From: a virus
Reading direction: 5' to 3' (one strand)
IMG/VR virus record: IMGVR_UViG_3300007722_000005
Span: 1-64,000 of that record
Length of the DNA stretch: 64,000 bases
Shown: piece after piece, positions 50,633 to 57,945 of the stretch
How positions within the stretch are numbered: the first letter of the stretch is position 1
Layout of the letters: each line of letters begins with the position of its first letter
The notes under the pieces: model-generated
Database searches by the model: none
Told to the model about the DNA's origin: nothing
The model's input: the letters and a program-made list of their open reading frames with translations, nothing else
Program-made: the position numbers and the translations under genes

Positions 50633-51534
50633 TGTGGTGGCCTTTCCCAGCTCGCGCTGTGTTCTGGATCTTCCCACAATTTTAACTTATTGTTGATAAA
50701 TTTGATATTTTTTGTCGCCAAATCTAGAAGCTCATGATCGTGGCATTTGTGATTAAAGTCAACATGATGGAGAATTTTGCCCCTCTTCAATCCTGTTGGA
50801 GAGCAATCAAAACCTACACCCATAAGACCTGCCCATATTGCGGCGCTCGAATCCCACGAATTAATGTATGGAACAAAATCTTCGAGTAGATCAATTTCGT
50901 TTGGACCGTCGGTCATACCAAGACAATGAAACCGCTTGTATGCTTTGTCATTAACCAGAGCTCCGGCATCTCTCAGAGCTTTAAACACAGTCCAACGAGA
51001 TAAATATCGTTGAAGTTTATGCGCATCAGAGGTGACGGCTAGTGGGCCCTCGTCAATACCAAGGGCGTGAGGGCAAGCTAGTATAGACACACCAATTAAA
51101 TCAATAAGAGGATTATCGATTGCCCATCGGAAGCTCGTAATTAGCCCGTGTAGATCGCCGATTTCGCTTTGAGGGACAAAGAATGTTTTGAATCCTGCTT
51201 GTCGAATAACAAGTGCTTGAAGTTGCGCGGTGTTGATCGTATCGGTGAACGGGCAACCTGGATGATCAGTCATAACAATAACGTCGGCTTTACAAGCTCT
51301 ACCCATTGCAATCAGTTTATTCGCGGGATACATCGGCCGGCCTTGTTTGAACATTTCAAACGCGGAGTTATCCATAATCTTTTCTTTGCCGTCATCAAGG
51401 TTTGTGTAGAAGTCGCGGTATACTTCGTCTGATTCAACAAGATGAGCAAGGATTAAATGGGACTGGTTGTAGTGGGAAAAGAGGCCGAGGTATGGGGTCG
51501 GCGCTATATGGCAAAATTTAATATTTGTGGTCAC
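50629..51534 (-). CDS. TGT-like TIM-barrel protein, candidate DpdA-type base exchange enzyme
   Basis: A 301-residue protein with a GTG start behind GGAAGGA. IMDNSAFEMFKQGRPMYP, VIVMTDHPGCPF, FKTFFVPQSEIGDLHGL and YKRFHCLGMTD resemble the barrel strands of tRNA-guanine transglycosylase-like proteins, including phage DpdA, which inserts 7-deazaguanine into DNA. The supporting genes folE, queD and queE lie nearby. I see no diagnostic zinc site (CxCxxC-H), which is also lost in several DpdA forms. Assignment is moderate. Confidence 0.55.
   Translation of the reverse strand: MTTNIKFCHIAPTPYLGLFSHYNQSHLILAHLVESDEVYRDFYTNLDDGKEKIMDNSAFEMFKQGRPMYPANKLIAMGRACKADVIVMTDHPGCPFTDTINTAQLQALVIRQAGFKTFFVPQSEIGDLHGLITSFRWAIDNPLIDLIGVSILACPHALGIDEGPLAVTSDAHKLQRYLSRWTVFKALRDAGALVNDKAYKRFHCLGMTDGPNEIDLLEDFVPYINSWDSSAAIWAGLMGVGFDCSPTGLKRGKILHHVDFNHKCHDHELLDLATKNIKFINNKLKLWEDPEHSASWERPPQ
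50681..50735. repeat. 55-bp direct repeat, copy 2
   Basis: Encodes HELLDLATKNIKFINNKLKL at the C-terminus of the TGT-like protein; pairs with 50241-50295. Confidence 0.88.
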
Positions 51535-51536
51535 TA

Positions 51537-51905
51537 TTAATCCTTCCAATAGTAGTTGCGGCAACCGTTTTCACCATCTTCAGACACCTCGATGAAAACG
51601 TTTCTGTTGGGGTATTTCTTCTGAATGTACTTTGCAAGATCGTTTGCGAGCATTTCGCACGATTTGCTTTCCATAGCACCGTGTGTTTTATCAATCACTT
51701 TTTCAAGTTCGCGCTTGAATAAGATAAATTCTACATCGCGGTTATCATGAAAAACTTCCATCTCAACTCTAAAATGGAATATGTGTCTGTGAGGATGTCC
51801 GAGAAATGCTACATCCTTTAATTTTGGGTCTGTTAGAGCCTCAGGGTAAAGATGAATACCTTCTCTTTGAAACGTAACAAATATAAAGCTATCAGTTTTA
51901 TTCAT
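51537..51905 (-). CDS. QueD/PTPS-like protein, divergent
   Basis: A 122-residue T-fold protein: GHPHRHIFHFRVEMEV gives the HxxH zinc cluster of 6-pyruvoyl/6-carboxy-tetrahydropterin synthases, and SCEMLANDLAKYIQKKYPNR followed by VFIEVSEDGENG matches the C-terminal helix and substrate Glu. The first His ligand is not obvious. Two bases before the TGT-like gene, so it may serve the same pathway. Confidence 0.6.
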   Translation of the reverse strand: MNKTDSFIFVTFQREGIHLYPEALTDPKLKDVAFLGHPHRHIFHFRVEMEVFHDNRDVEFILFKRELEKVIDKTHGAMESKSCEMLANDLAKYIQKKYPNRNVFIEVSEDGENGCRNYYWKD

Positions 51906-51919
51906 CTTATATTACCTAT

Positions 51920-51955
51920 CAAAAAAAAACTGCCGCCGGAGGCGGCAGTTTTTGG
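51920..51955 (-). terminator. bidirectional terminator
   Basis: AAAACTGCCGCC and GGCGGCAGTTTT form a 12-bp stem with a GGA-type loop between A and T runs. Confidence 0.92.
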
Positions 51956-51982
51956 CTCAATCAAAATACTAGGTATTAAATG

Positions 51983-52225
51983 TTATCGGCCACCAAAGAC
52001 CGTTTGACCACCGAATGCATAAGCGAGGCGCACCATTTCTTTTGATGGGCGGCCAATCTTGTATGACGATCCGGTTTTGGTGCGGTTCGTATAGATTGGA
52101 TACCCTTCTGCACGAAGTTCGGAAATACGTGCTGACGGGTTAGTGATACCTAGCGAATACGCCTTACGTGATGTAAGTTTGCGACCAGTGTTGAGGACAT
52201 TAAGAATTTTTGTATATTGGTTCAT
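51983..52225 (-). CDS. small winged-helix/HTH protein
   Basis: An 80-residue protein: YTKILNVLNTGRKLTSRKAY, SLGITNPSARISELRAEGYP, then IYTNRTKTGSSYKIG. This is the Lrp/ArsR-like phage HTH domain that reads DNA through NPSARISELR. Probably a transcription regulator. It has its own promoter and terminator. Confidence 0.8.
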   Translation of the reverse strand: MNQYTKILNVLNTGRKLTSRKAYSLGITNPSARISELRAEGYPIYTNRTKTGSSYKIGRPSKEMVRLAYAFGGQTVFGGR

Positions 52226-52290
52226 TTAGATCTCCTTTAAAAACTACTCATTTCAGAATAATAGAGTCACAATAACTCCATCAACGTACC

Positions 52291-52319
52291 ACTTTACTAC
52301 ATTTAAAAATAAAAGTCAA
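52291..52319 (-). promoter_or_regulatory. early promoter for HTH gene
   Basis: Minus strand TTGACT, 17-base spacer, TAAAGT, with a 65-base leader before AAAGGAG. Confidence 0.65.
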
Positions 52320-52322
52320 CAG

Positions 52323-52517
52323 CTACTGTGCTATCTTGGTCTTTCTTAGAGCACCGACAGCCATTTTGACAACACGAGGATGGGTTTTCATCCGAAGTAT
52401 GTAGAAAGGTTTCCCTTCAATATCTTCGGTCCCCATATAAAAGGCTTCAAAATACTCACCGGACATGATGTTCGTGTATGCTGCTAGTGGGTATTTTTTT
52501 GTTCTGCTTTGTTTCAT
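52323..52517 (-). CDS. unrecognised 64-aa basic protein
   Basis: MKQSRTKKYPLAAYTNIMSG, beta-type domain with FYMGTEDIEGKPFYILRMKT. Overlaps folE by four bases. Confidence 0.5.
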   Translation of the reverse strand: MKQSRTKKYPLAAYTNIMSGEYFEAFYMGTEDIEGKPFYILRMKTHPRVVKMAVGALRKTKIAQ

Positions 52518-53239
52518 TTTTCTGCGGACTGCATCCTAATATTGTTATAAAATTCTGCCTTAACAGAATCGTTGTGGAATAGACCGTGGACAACTGACGT
52601 TTGAGTGAGACTCGAGTGGGCTTCAACTCCTCTGTTCTCCATACAACCATGATGGGCTTGTATATAAACAGCAACATTTTCTGTGTCAGTTGCGTTCTTG
52701 ATTTCGTTTGCTATTTGATTGACGAGGTCCTCTTGCAGCTGGCCGCGTCTCGCACACCACTGCGCAATTCGAGCGTATTTCGAAAGCCCAATAACTTCAC
52801 CCGTCGGGATAATCCCAATATATGCTACACCATTGACTGGTTGGTGGTGATGTGAACACATTGATGTTATTTCTGCACGAACAACTAACATTCCCTCAAA
52901 CCTGTTAGGTCCTTCATTGGGGAATGCGGTAATATCTGGTTTTGCTGTGTATCTGCCGACCATCAGCTCGTTGATATACATCTTGGCGAGACGCCTCGCC
53001 GTTCCTTTAGAATTTGGGTCATTATTGACATCAATGACAAGTGAGTGCAGCACTCCTTCAAACTTTGAAGCTACCTCGTCAATCAACTGATTAATCTCAC
53101 CATCTTGTATTGCATCGGAGATGTTGTCGCCAGCCCAAAATCGTTTGTTGTTTGCAATTAGCCGTTCGCGAATATAGGTTGATGTCGGTTTGCGCGACAC
53201 TGCTATACCTTTATCTTCGTCGTCATACAAAATATTCAT
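52514..53239 (-). CDS. folE: GTP cyclohydrolase I
   Basis: A 241-residue FolE: TARRLAKMYINELMVGRY, ITSMCSHHHQPVNGVAYIGI (zinc CxxH with EITSMCSHH), IGLSKYARIAQWCARRGQLQ, QAHHGCMENRGV (zinc Cys). It converts GTP to dihydroneopterin triphosphate, the first step toward 7-deazaguanines (preQ0). AAAGGA precedes the ATG. With QueD and QueE it gives a nearly complete phage preQ0 route; no queC is visible. Confidence 0.95.
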   Translation of the reverse strand: MNILYDDEDKGIAVSRKPTSTYIRERLIANNKRFWAGDNISDAIQDGEINQLIDEVASKFEGVLHSLVIDVNNDPNSKGTARRLAKMYINELMVGRYTAKPDITAFPNEGPNRFEGMLVVRAEITSMCSHHHQPVNGVAYIGIIPTGEVIGLSKYARIAQWCARRGQLQEDLVNQIANEIKNATDTENVAVYIQAHHGCMENRGVEAHSSLTQTSVVHGLFHNDSVKAEFYNNIRMQSAEK

Positions 53240-53248
53240 GGGCGTCCT

Positions 53249-53452
53249 TTAGTAATTATCGTGTGAATGTGCCGTGCGGGTCATATCATTGTGGAAATTA
53301 ATTAGATCGTTCTCTGCTTGGTCAACGACTTGTTCGACCCGAACAGCTCCAAAATCGATTCGAAGCTGTGTTATAACGTCCCTTTTCGGCGTCCCTTTAA
53401 GGAGAAGGTCTATTGCCTCATTAATTATTGGAAACGATGAATTCGTTTTCAT
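53249..53452 (-). CDS. unrecognised 67-aa protein
   Basis: Start MKTNSSFPIINEAIDLLLKG at 53452, overlapping the upstream gene by 32 bases. Helix-turn-helix-like PKRDVITQLRIDFGAVRVEQ. Could be a DNA-binding protein; not recognised. Confidence 0.5.
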   Translation of the reverse strand: MKTNSSFPIINEAIDLLLKGTPKRDVITQLRIDFGAVRVEQVVDQAENDLINFHNDMTRTAHSHDNY

Positions 53453-53843
53453 TGGTGAATCCCTCTTTAACGAGTTTAATGTGCTTACATTTGTTGTGGT
53501 ATTTGAATCCTGTACAATCACAAGCAAAGTGGTCTCCACTTCGGCTAACATTGTACATTTTTCCTTTTGATCCTGCAACAGGAAATTCTTGATACTGCAC
53601 GCTTTTGCCTGAGGACTTCATATCAACAACATTATTGATGCTAATTATTGATATGGGGAACCGACTATTGCCTGTTTCAACTGTAAAACTATCAGCGGGA
53701 ACCCACGGCGCATTTCGAAGCACTATACCTTGATAACGAAAAGTCTCGAAAGGCAAATCTTTGGATGTGAAATAGTTGATGTTGCGGTGTGAGGTTACCA
53801 CCGCAACATCAGACCCAACTGCTGGAATTTGAATATTATTCAT
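53421..53843 (-). CDS. SWIM zinc-finger-like protein
   Basis: A 140-residue protein ending with CDCTGFKYHNKCKHIKLVKE, the CxC-x(n)-CxH SWIM pattern, preceded by YNVSRSGDHFA. SWIM domains bind DNA or proteins. N-terminal domain unknown. Driven by the duplicated promoter cassette at 53834-53889, whose ATG is just downstream. Confidence 0.75.
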   Translation of the reverse strand: MNNIQIPAVGSDVAVVTSHRNINYFTSKDLPFETFRYQGIVLRNAPWVPADSFTVETGNSRFPISIISINNVVDMKSSGKSVQYQEFPVAGSKGKMYNVSRSGDHFACDCTGFKYHNKCKHIKLVKEGFTNENEFIVSNN

Positions 53844-53889
53844 AATGCCAGCTTACACTAGATTACTGGTGAGGTCAACCCCTCATTAA
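53834..53889. repeat. 56-bp promoter cassette, copy 1
   Basis: One mismatch from 54665-54720. Contains the end of the upstream gene (LMRG and stop), a promoter and the start region (AATAT-ATTCAT) of the next gene. Confidence 0.9.
53850..53878 (-). promoter_or_regulatory. early promoter, cassette copy 1
   Basis: Minus strand TTGACC, 17-base spacer, TAAGCT. Confidence 0.7.
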
Positions 53890-54135
53890 AAGATCTTTTT
53901 GAACTGGAACTACAGAATCTTCATACTTAAGCTTAGTGAGCGCCATATAATCAAGGTGCCGCCTAAAGCCATTATTAGAGATTTTCCAGCCGTGGAACTT
54001 TGACCATTTGCTCGGATTGTTTCGCTTGAGCTTCTTGAGCGTCCCACCCTTGATTGAGTAGAGCCACTGTTCATTAACGTTCCAGAAGTAACCTGGATAC
54101 TTGGTTGCGGTGAAACCGCTTGGTAATGTTACCAT
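53875..54135 (-). CDS. unrecognised 86-aa basic protein
   Basis: MVTLPSGFTATKYPGYFWNV, then LYSIKGGTLKKLKRNNPSKW and KISNNGFRRHLDYM; resembles small NUMOD4/HNH-associated or T4 segment-type DNA-binding pieces (W-GY-x-SN-G). Ends LLMRG, within the cassette. Confidence 0.55.
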   Translation of the reverse strand: MVTLPSGFTATKYPGYFWNVNEQWLYSIKGGTLKKLKRNNPSKWSKFHGWKISNNGFRRHLDYMALTKLKYEDSVVPVQKDLLMRG

Positions 54136-54201
54136 AATTAAGCTCCAAAGAAAGCGTACACGTCTTGCATTTTACCGCTAACCAGCGGTGGATTGTGCTT
54201 C

Positions 54202-54444
54202 TCACATTTCTTGTAGAAGAAGATCATGATCATGATCGAGTTTCTTGCTACTGAGCACTTGAAGAAGCATCCGAGCTTGAAACTCTTCTACCTCATTAAG
54301 TGCATTGAGGCCGAGGAATGCTAATGCAACGGTACTCCATGCACTATGTTTCTCCTCCTCGGTGAAATTAGAGTCATGGAGTACGTCGAGATACTGCTTA
54401 CCGATTTTTTTGAGCTCATCAAGATTACATGGTAGAGTAGACAT
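54202..54444 (-). CDS. unrecognised 80-aa acidic protein
   Basis: MSTLPCNLDELKKIGKQYLD, helical, no known domain. Stop followed by 66 bases that hold only a 10-codon open frame. Its ATG overlaps the stop of 54444 by one base. Confidence 0.55.
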   Translation of the reverse strand: MSTLPCNLDELKKIGKQYLDVLHDSNFTEEEKHSAWSTVALAFLGLNALNEVEEFQARMLLQVLSSKKLDHDHDLLLQEM

Positions 54445-54674
54445 TACTTCTCCTTGAATCCTTCGATCACACCAGATACCCCAGCGTGATAAATATCACG
54501 ATAACCATCTGGTGTTGCAACGTAAAGCAGCATTGAGATAATGAGGGCGATACCGACGATGACCGCGAATATCGCTCCAATCCACTTAACAAAAAACAGC
54601 AGAACCTTCGCCCCTAAGTAGACGCAAAAGCCTGCTGCGAGTAACAGTAAAATTTCCATAACATTATTATTCAT
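54444..54674 (-). CDS. two-segment membrane protein, 76 aa
   Basis: MNNNVMEILLLLAAGFCVYL, then WIGAIFAVIVGIALIISMLL: two membrane segments and a short charged C-terminus. First gene behind the second promoter cassette. Confidence 0.6.
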   Translation of the reverse strand: MNNNVMEILLLLAAGFCVYLGAKVLLFFVKWIGAIFAVIVGIALIISMLLYVATPDGYRDIYHAGVSGVIEGFKEK

Positions 54675-54720
54675 AATGCCAGCTTACACTAGATTACTGG
54701 TGAGGTCAACCTCTCATTAA
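54665..54720. repeat. 56-bp promoter cassette, copy 2
   Basis: Second copy of 53834-53889; includes LMRG and stop of the Pth2-like gene. Confidence 0.9.
54681..54709 (-). promoter_or_regulatory. early promoter, cassette copy 2
   Basis: Minus strand TTGACC, 17-base spacer, TAAGCT, identical to copy 1. Confidence 0.7.
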
Positions 54721-55020
54721 TTGAAATTTCTTGAGTGGCTTACGCTGATCACCTACAAGAGGAAACGTACAGATAGCTGTATGACCAGCAATCTCTGGCA
54801 TCGTCTCCTTGAAGATCTTGTACTTGATCCCATGCATCTCAAGGTGCATTGCAATCTCTTCGAGCTCTACTTCACATTTTGCAGGAGAGAGTACAAAATT
54901 AACTGCGCCCTCTTGAGGACCAATTTCTGATCCAACCCACATACAGACGTGGCCTGCTTGCACAATCTGCTGAGGCACAGTGAGATCGGTTCTCACGAAC
55001 ACATATGAGTATTTGTTCAT
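54706..55020 (-). CDS. peptidyl-tRNA hydrolase II-like protein
   Basis: A 104-residue protein on the Pth2 plan: YVFVRTDLTVPQQIVQAGHV (VRxDL...AQxxHA), a central KCEVELEEIAMHLEMHG helix and EIAGHTAICTFPLVG. Pth2 releases tRNA from stalled peptidyl-tRNA. The catalytic Lys seen in many Pth2 (GK-x-AAQ) is replaced by PQQIVQAGH, so activity is uncertain. Fits the tRNA-rich, translation-supporting character of this phage. Confidence 0.65.
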   Translation of the reverse strand: MNKYSYVFVRTDLTVPQQIVQAGHVCMWVGSEIGPQEGAVNFVLSPAKCEVELEEIAMHLEMHGIKYKIFKETMPEIAGHTAICTFPLVGDQRKPLKKFQLMRG

Positions 55021-55349
55021 TACGTCGTCTCAATTGTGGCATAATTAATTATGCGTGAGATCTCTTTGCAGTGATCTTCTGTCAGGGTTGGACCGAATAT
55101 CTTTTGCAGTGCGTCAGGCCGGCACAGCCAGTACAATGCAGCGCGCTTCGCTGATATCAACGCGTGGTTGGCAGTAAGTCCGTTGTCAAGTTTGTTTTGG
55201 CTCGTCACCGGTGTGAATCCCTTACTCATATCTGCGCCACGGATGACGTTATAGATCAGGTAATGGAATGCCCTGCAGTGTTCAGCTTTTTTGAAGCAGT
55301 CTTTGATCACAAGAAACTCATTTTTTTTATCTTTGAATACATAGTTCAT
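55020..55349 (-). CDS. unrecognised 109-aa protein
   Basis: Start MNYVFKDKKNEFLVIKDCFK at 55349 (AGGAG seven bases upstream). Helical; segment NHALISAKRAALYWLCRPDA. The AGGAG lies in the 3' arm of the hairpin at 55376-55415. Overlaps the Pth2-like gene by one base. Confidence 0.55.
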   Translation of the reverse strand: MNYVFKDKKNEFLVIKDCFKKAEHCRAFHYLIYNVIRGADMSKGFTPVTSQNKLDNGLTANHALISAKRAALYWLCRPDALQKIFGPTLTEDHCKEISRIINYATIETT

Positions 55350-55361
55350 GGTATATCTCCT

Positions 55362-55415
55362 AGTAGTTGTCAAATTCGGGAAGGGATCTACTAGTGAGTC
55401 TTTATGGTGGGTGTA
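55362..55415 (-). promoter_or_regulatory. hairpin over a ribosome binding site
   Basis: CTAGTAG and CTACTAG form a 7-bp stem around a 21-nt loop on the minus strand; the 3' arm runs into AGGAG of the next gene, so folding could mask the site. Confidence 0.45.
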
Positions 55416-55437
55416 TCTAGAGTTTCATCTCCATCTC

Positions 55438-55608
55438 CTATCGAAAGCTTTTAAGAATTGAAATAGTAACTACAATGATTGAGGACATAATTGCACCTAC
55501 TCTGATTGGATCAGTGCTCATGTAGATTAAACCTATAAGCAATCCACATGTTAGTGGAGTGACAGCGGCCAAATAGCAGAATATATCAGACCCAGTCAAT
55601 TTTCTCAT
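55438..55608 (-). CDS. membrane protein, 56 aa
   Basis: MRKLTGSDIFCYLAAVTPLT, two membrane segments (LTCGLLIGLIYM and VGAIMSSIIVVTISIL). Ends TAG. ATG overlaps the upstream stop (ATGA). Confidence 0.6.
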   Translation of the reverse strand: MRKLTGSDIFCYLAAVTPLTCGLLIGLIYMSTDPIRVGAIMSSIIVVTISILKSFR

Positions 55609-55805
55609 GTGTTAAGTAATAGCAGAGATGTGGTGATGATAGTACCTGCTCCAATAACCATAAAAAGGCGTGCCCTGAATTCAAGTTCCTGAATTCGATC
55701 TGCAGCTTCTTCGAGTATATCGGAAATACGATCCGGCTCCGCTCGAGGTATGCCTCGGCGAATCTCAGCGCGCTTTCTTAACCTGTATTTTATATCCCAT
55801 GCCAT
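55605..55805 (-). CDS. paralogue of 29149 with membrane tail
   Basis: MAWDIKYRLRKRAEIRRGIP, DRISDILEEAADRIQELEFR then a membrane segment LFMVIGAGTIITTSLLLL. Shares the RLR-RA-IRR-IP and DRI-DILEEAAD-I motifs with the protein at 29149-29331, plus an added anchor. Confidence 0.65.
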   Translation of the reverse strand: MAWDIKYRLRKRAEIRRGIPRAEPDRISDILEEAADRIQELEFRARLFMVIGAGTIITTSLLLLNT

Positions 55806-55843
55806 ATATTCTCTACCGTACTTATATTAAGTTAAACATATCT

Positions 55844-55918
55844 TGGCGCTCCCGGTGGGAATCGAACCCACTGTCTCGGTTTTAGAGACCGCTGCCGCAA
55901 CCAATTGGCTTCAGGAGC
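55844..55918 (-). tRNA. suppressor tRNA(CTA), Trp-like
   Basis: Acceptor GCTCCTG/CGGGAGC, D-arm AAGCCAATTGGTTGCGGCA, anticodon CGGT/ACCG around CTCTAAA, T-arm GTGGG-TTCGATT-CCCAC, G73, CCA. The anticodon CUA reads UAG. The loop differs from the Trp loop CTCCAAA of 37109 by one base, and E. coli tRNA-Trp has the same CGGT-CTCCAAA-ACCG arm, so it is probably Trp-derived. It stands far from the array. Confidence 0.88.
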
Positions 55919-55924
55919 AAATAT

Positions 55925-56614
55925 TTATATCAACTTCCAGTTTGAAATTGGCATTAAACCATAACTTTTAGCTTCAACAGTTTTATATGTAAACACGATG
56001 TCCCCAGCGAGGCAAATTCTCATGTTTTCTGGCCCTATCTTTGAGGGAATGCTGTTCTCACGAAGTGTATATTCATTTTCCTCACCAGACCCCGTAAAAT
56101 GATCAACAGACGCGGGAAACACAAGCAACATTCCTTCGGTTGGTAGTATGCTAAAGTTGTGGGCGTTGAACTCATTCCACTCGGTTGCGTTCTGTGAATA
56201 TATGTTTTTGTAGAATTGATTGGGACGAGGAGAAATAAAACAGATTCTATCCGGTGTAAATGATGTTGGAATGTTGACGTAATAAACAAACGACAACTGA
56301 GCGTCAGCGTGGTTGTGCACAGGGACACTCCAATCCTTCGTTATCATCAGCCACGACTTAACTATGTATAGGTTTTGAAATTCAGGATCGAGGCCGCACT
56401 CTTTTATATGGTCCTTAACCGCACGACCTATGAAAGCATACAGATCAGCAAAAGCAACACCGTGTTGAAGATCGTTGTGACCCGTGTTTTCGTTAGATTG
56501 GAGATTGTCGTTGCTGTGTTGAGGTAACACGTTAAAGAATGCTGGCTTAAATTCAGCAAATCGTGGATATACACTCTCCGTTATAAGAGTGGGAAACAGT
56601 CTGTGCTTTTTCAT
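55925..56614 (-). CDS. 2OG-Fe(II) oxygenase-like protein
   Basis: A 229-residue protein on the pattern of phage 2-oxoglutarate-dependent dioxygenases: VPVHNHADAQLSFVYYVNIP (HxD) and LLVFPASVDHFTGSGEENEY (distal His) with a later R in the C-terminal region. Common in T4-like cyanophages; substrate (protein, nucleic acid or small molecule) unknown. Confidence 0.75.
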   Translation of the reverse strand: MKKHRLFPTLITESVYPRFAEFKPAFFNVLPQHSNDNLQSNENTGHNDLQHGVAFADLYAFIGRAVKDHIKECGLDPEFQNLYIVKSWLMITKDWSVPVHNHADAQLSFVYYVNIPTSFTPDRICFISPRPNQFYKNIYSQNATEWNEFNAHNFSILPTEGMLLVFPASVDHFTGSGEENEYTLRENSIPSKIGPENMRICLAGDIVFTYKTVEAKSYGLMPISNWKLI

Positions 56615-56629
56615 ACTACCACCAAGAAC

Positions 56630-56851
56630 TTAATTTTCGTCATCAAATTCATAACCAAAATCTTCCTTGAGAATGTCGCGGATTGTGGCGTTGTCGTAAA
56701 ACATCGATTCGTCGACAGTATCGTAGTCTGCATTAAACATCTCGTCAATAAAATGGACGAGTTTTTTTCTTTTGGTTGGAGCCTTGTCGGTTGATGTTAG
56801 TATTGCTCCAACACCCGCGTCAAATATTGCTGTTCCTCCAGCCCATCCCAC
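56630..56851 (-). CDS. conserved small acidic phage protein
   Basis: MGWAGGTAIFDAGVGAILTS, then VHFIDEMFNADYDTVDESMF. The MGWAGGTxIFD start recurs in many phage genomes; function unknown. Confidence 0.7.
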   Translation of the reverse strand: MGWAGGTAIFDAGVGAILTSTDKAPTKRKKLVHFIDEMFNADYDTVDESMFYDNATIRDILKEDFGYEFDDEN

Positions 56852-56864
56852 AATATTTACTCCC

Positions 56865-57455
56865 TTATTTCACGTAGTTTGCGACGATTGTCTTGCTGAG
56901 TTTCGAGAAGATTGTCTCAAAGATCTCTGCAACCCACTTACCGATGTTGAGTATCAGGTCCTCAAAGACAGTAGCAACAGCAACGAGAGGCCACTGAATT
57001 ATCCAGAAGGTAATACGATCCGCTTCGCTCGTAGCGCGTGGAGTCCAGGCATCGATGAAGGATTCACGATCGTGTACTTTTATGCTGCTGTTAAATGGGT
57101 TCCGGGGTAAGTCCATGTTGAGCTTTAAGTAGTTGGTGATATTACCATCCGCATCGAATATTGCTGTGCTGTTGGTTTTACTCTTCAGGGCATGAAGCTT
57201 CAGGTCTGCAATGCTCTCTTGCAGCTTCTTACCTTTCTTCCTGACGTAGAAGAGCCACTTAACGAAAGCAACACCGATACCAGCACCGAGGTATGTTGGC
57301 AACCACTTAACGAGAAGCTCTTTCCAGGTGAAGGAATCAAATAATCCCGGATATTCTCCTGCTGCAACCCAGATGAAGAACGCAACTGAACCGATGAAGA
57401 GCAGTGCTGAGACGATGTAACGGTCATCAGCAAACGCATACAGTTCAGCAATCAC
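56865..57455 (-). CDS. membrane protein, 196 aa
   Basis: Three membrane segments in the first 70 residues (YIVSALLFIGSVAFFIWVAA, YLGAGIGVAFVKWLFYV) and one near residue 150 (FWIIQWPLVAVATVFEDLIL). Basic loop between. Conserved type in T4-like phages; no known role. Confidence 0.6.
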   Translation of the reverse strand: MIAELYAFADDRYIVSALLFIGSVAFFIWVAAGEYPGLFDSFTWKELLVKWLPTYLGAGIGVAFVKWLFYVRKKGKKLQESIADLKLHALKSKTNSTAIFDADGNITNYLKLNMDLPRNPFNSSIKVHDRESFIDAWTPRATSEADRITFWIIQWPLVAVATVFEDLILNIGKWVAEIFETIFSKLSKTIVANYVK

Positions 57456-57486
57456 AACGATAACGAATAAAGCAATTCACCACATA

Positions 57487-57945
57487 TTAATCTCCTCTTA
57501 TCCACATCGCAGAATTGGCTGGAGTTTCAGATACCTTTACCATCCTCAGTTTCACACGACCGTCGCTGTAACCGTTATCACCTAACCAGATCTCGTTGAT
57601 ATAATCAGCGAGCCACTTGGCAATACCTTCACAGCCAGTTCTTTCAACAACTACCATCTTACAGAGTCCCTTTTTATGGAGCTCTTCAAACGTATTGAAC
57701 TCTGGATCATCTTGAGCGACAAGTAGAGTGTGATCAAACCAGTCATCCAGATTTTCTTTTAGTGTTTTGAATCCACCGAAATCTGCTACCCAGTTACGCT
57801 GATCAAGAACCTCTGCTTCAAATTCAAAGTGAAACGCAAGTGCGTATCCGTGAATCAGATTGCAGTGAGTGTCTGCTCTCCACTGACGATATGCGACAGC
57901 GTAACCTTTCTCATGCCCGTATGTCTTAGTACTTACAAATTTCAT
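57487..57945 (-). CDS. queD: 6-carboxy-tetrahydropterin synthase QueD
   Basis: A 152-residue PTPS-fold enzyme: ADTHCNLIHGYALAFHFEFE (zinc H-x(n)-HxH, with Cys in THC), VADFGGFKTLKENLDDWFDH (catalytic Asp-His), TGCEGIAKWLADYINE and VKVSETPANSA (Glu). Start MKFVSTKTYGHEKG at 57945 with GGAG. It converts dihydroneopterin triphosphate to CPH4 in queuosine/preQ0 synthesis. Confidence 0.9.
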   Translation of the reverse strand: MKFVSTKTYGHEKGYAVAYRQWRADTHCNLIHGYALAFHFEFEAEVLDQRNWVADFGGFKTLKENLDDWFDHTLLVAQDDPEFNTFEELHKKGLCKMVVVERTGCEGIAKWLADYINEIWLGDNGYSDGRVKLRMVKVSETPANSAMWIRGD

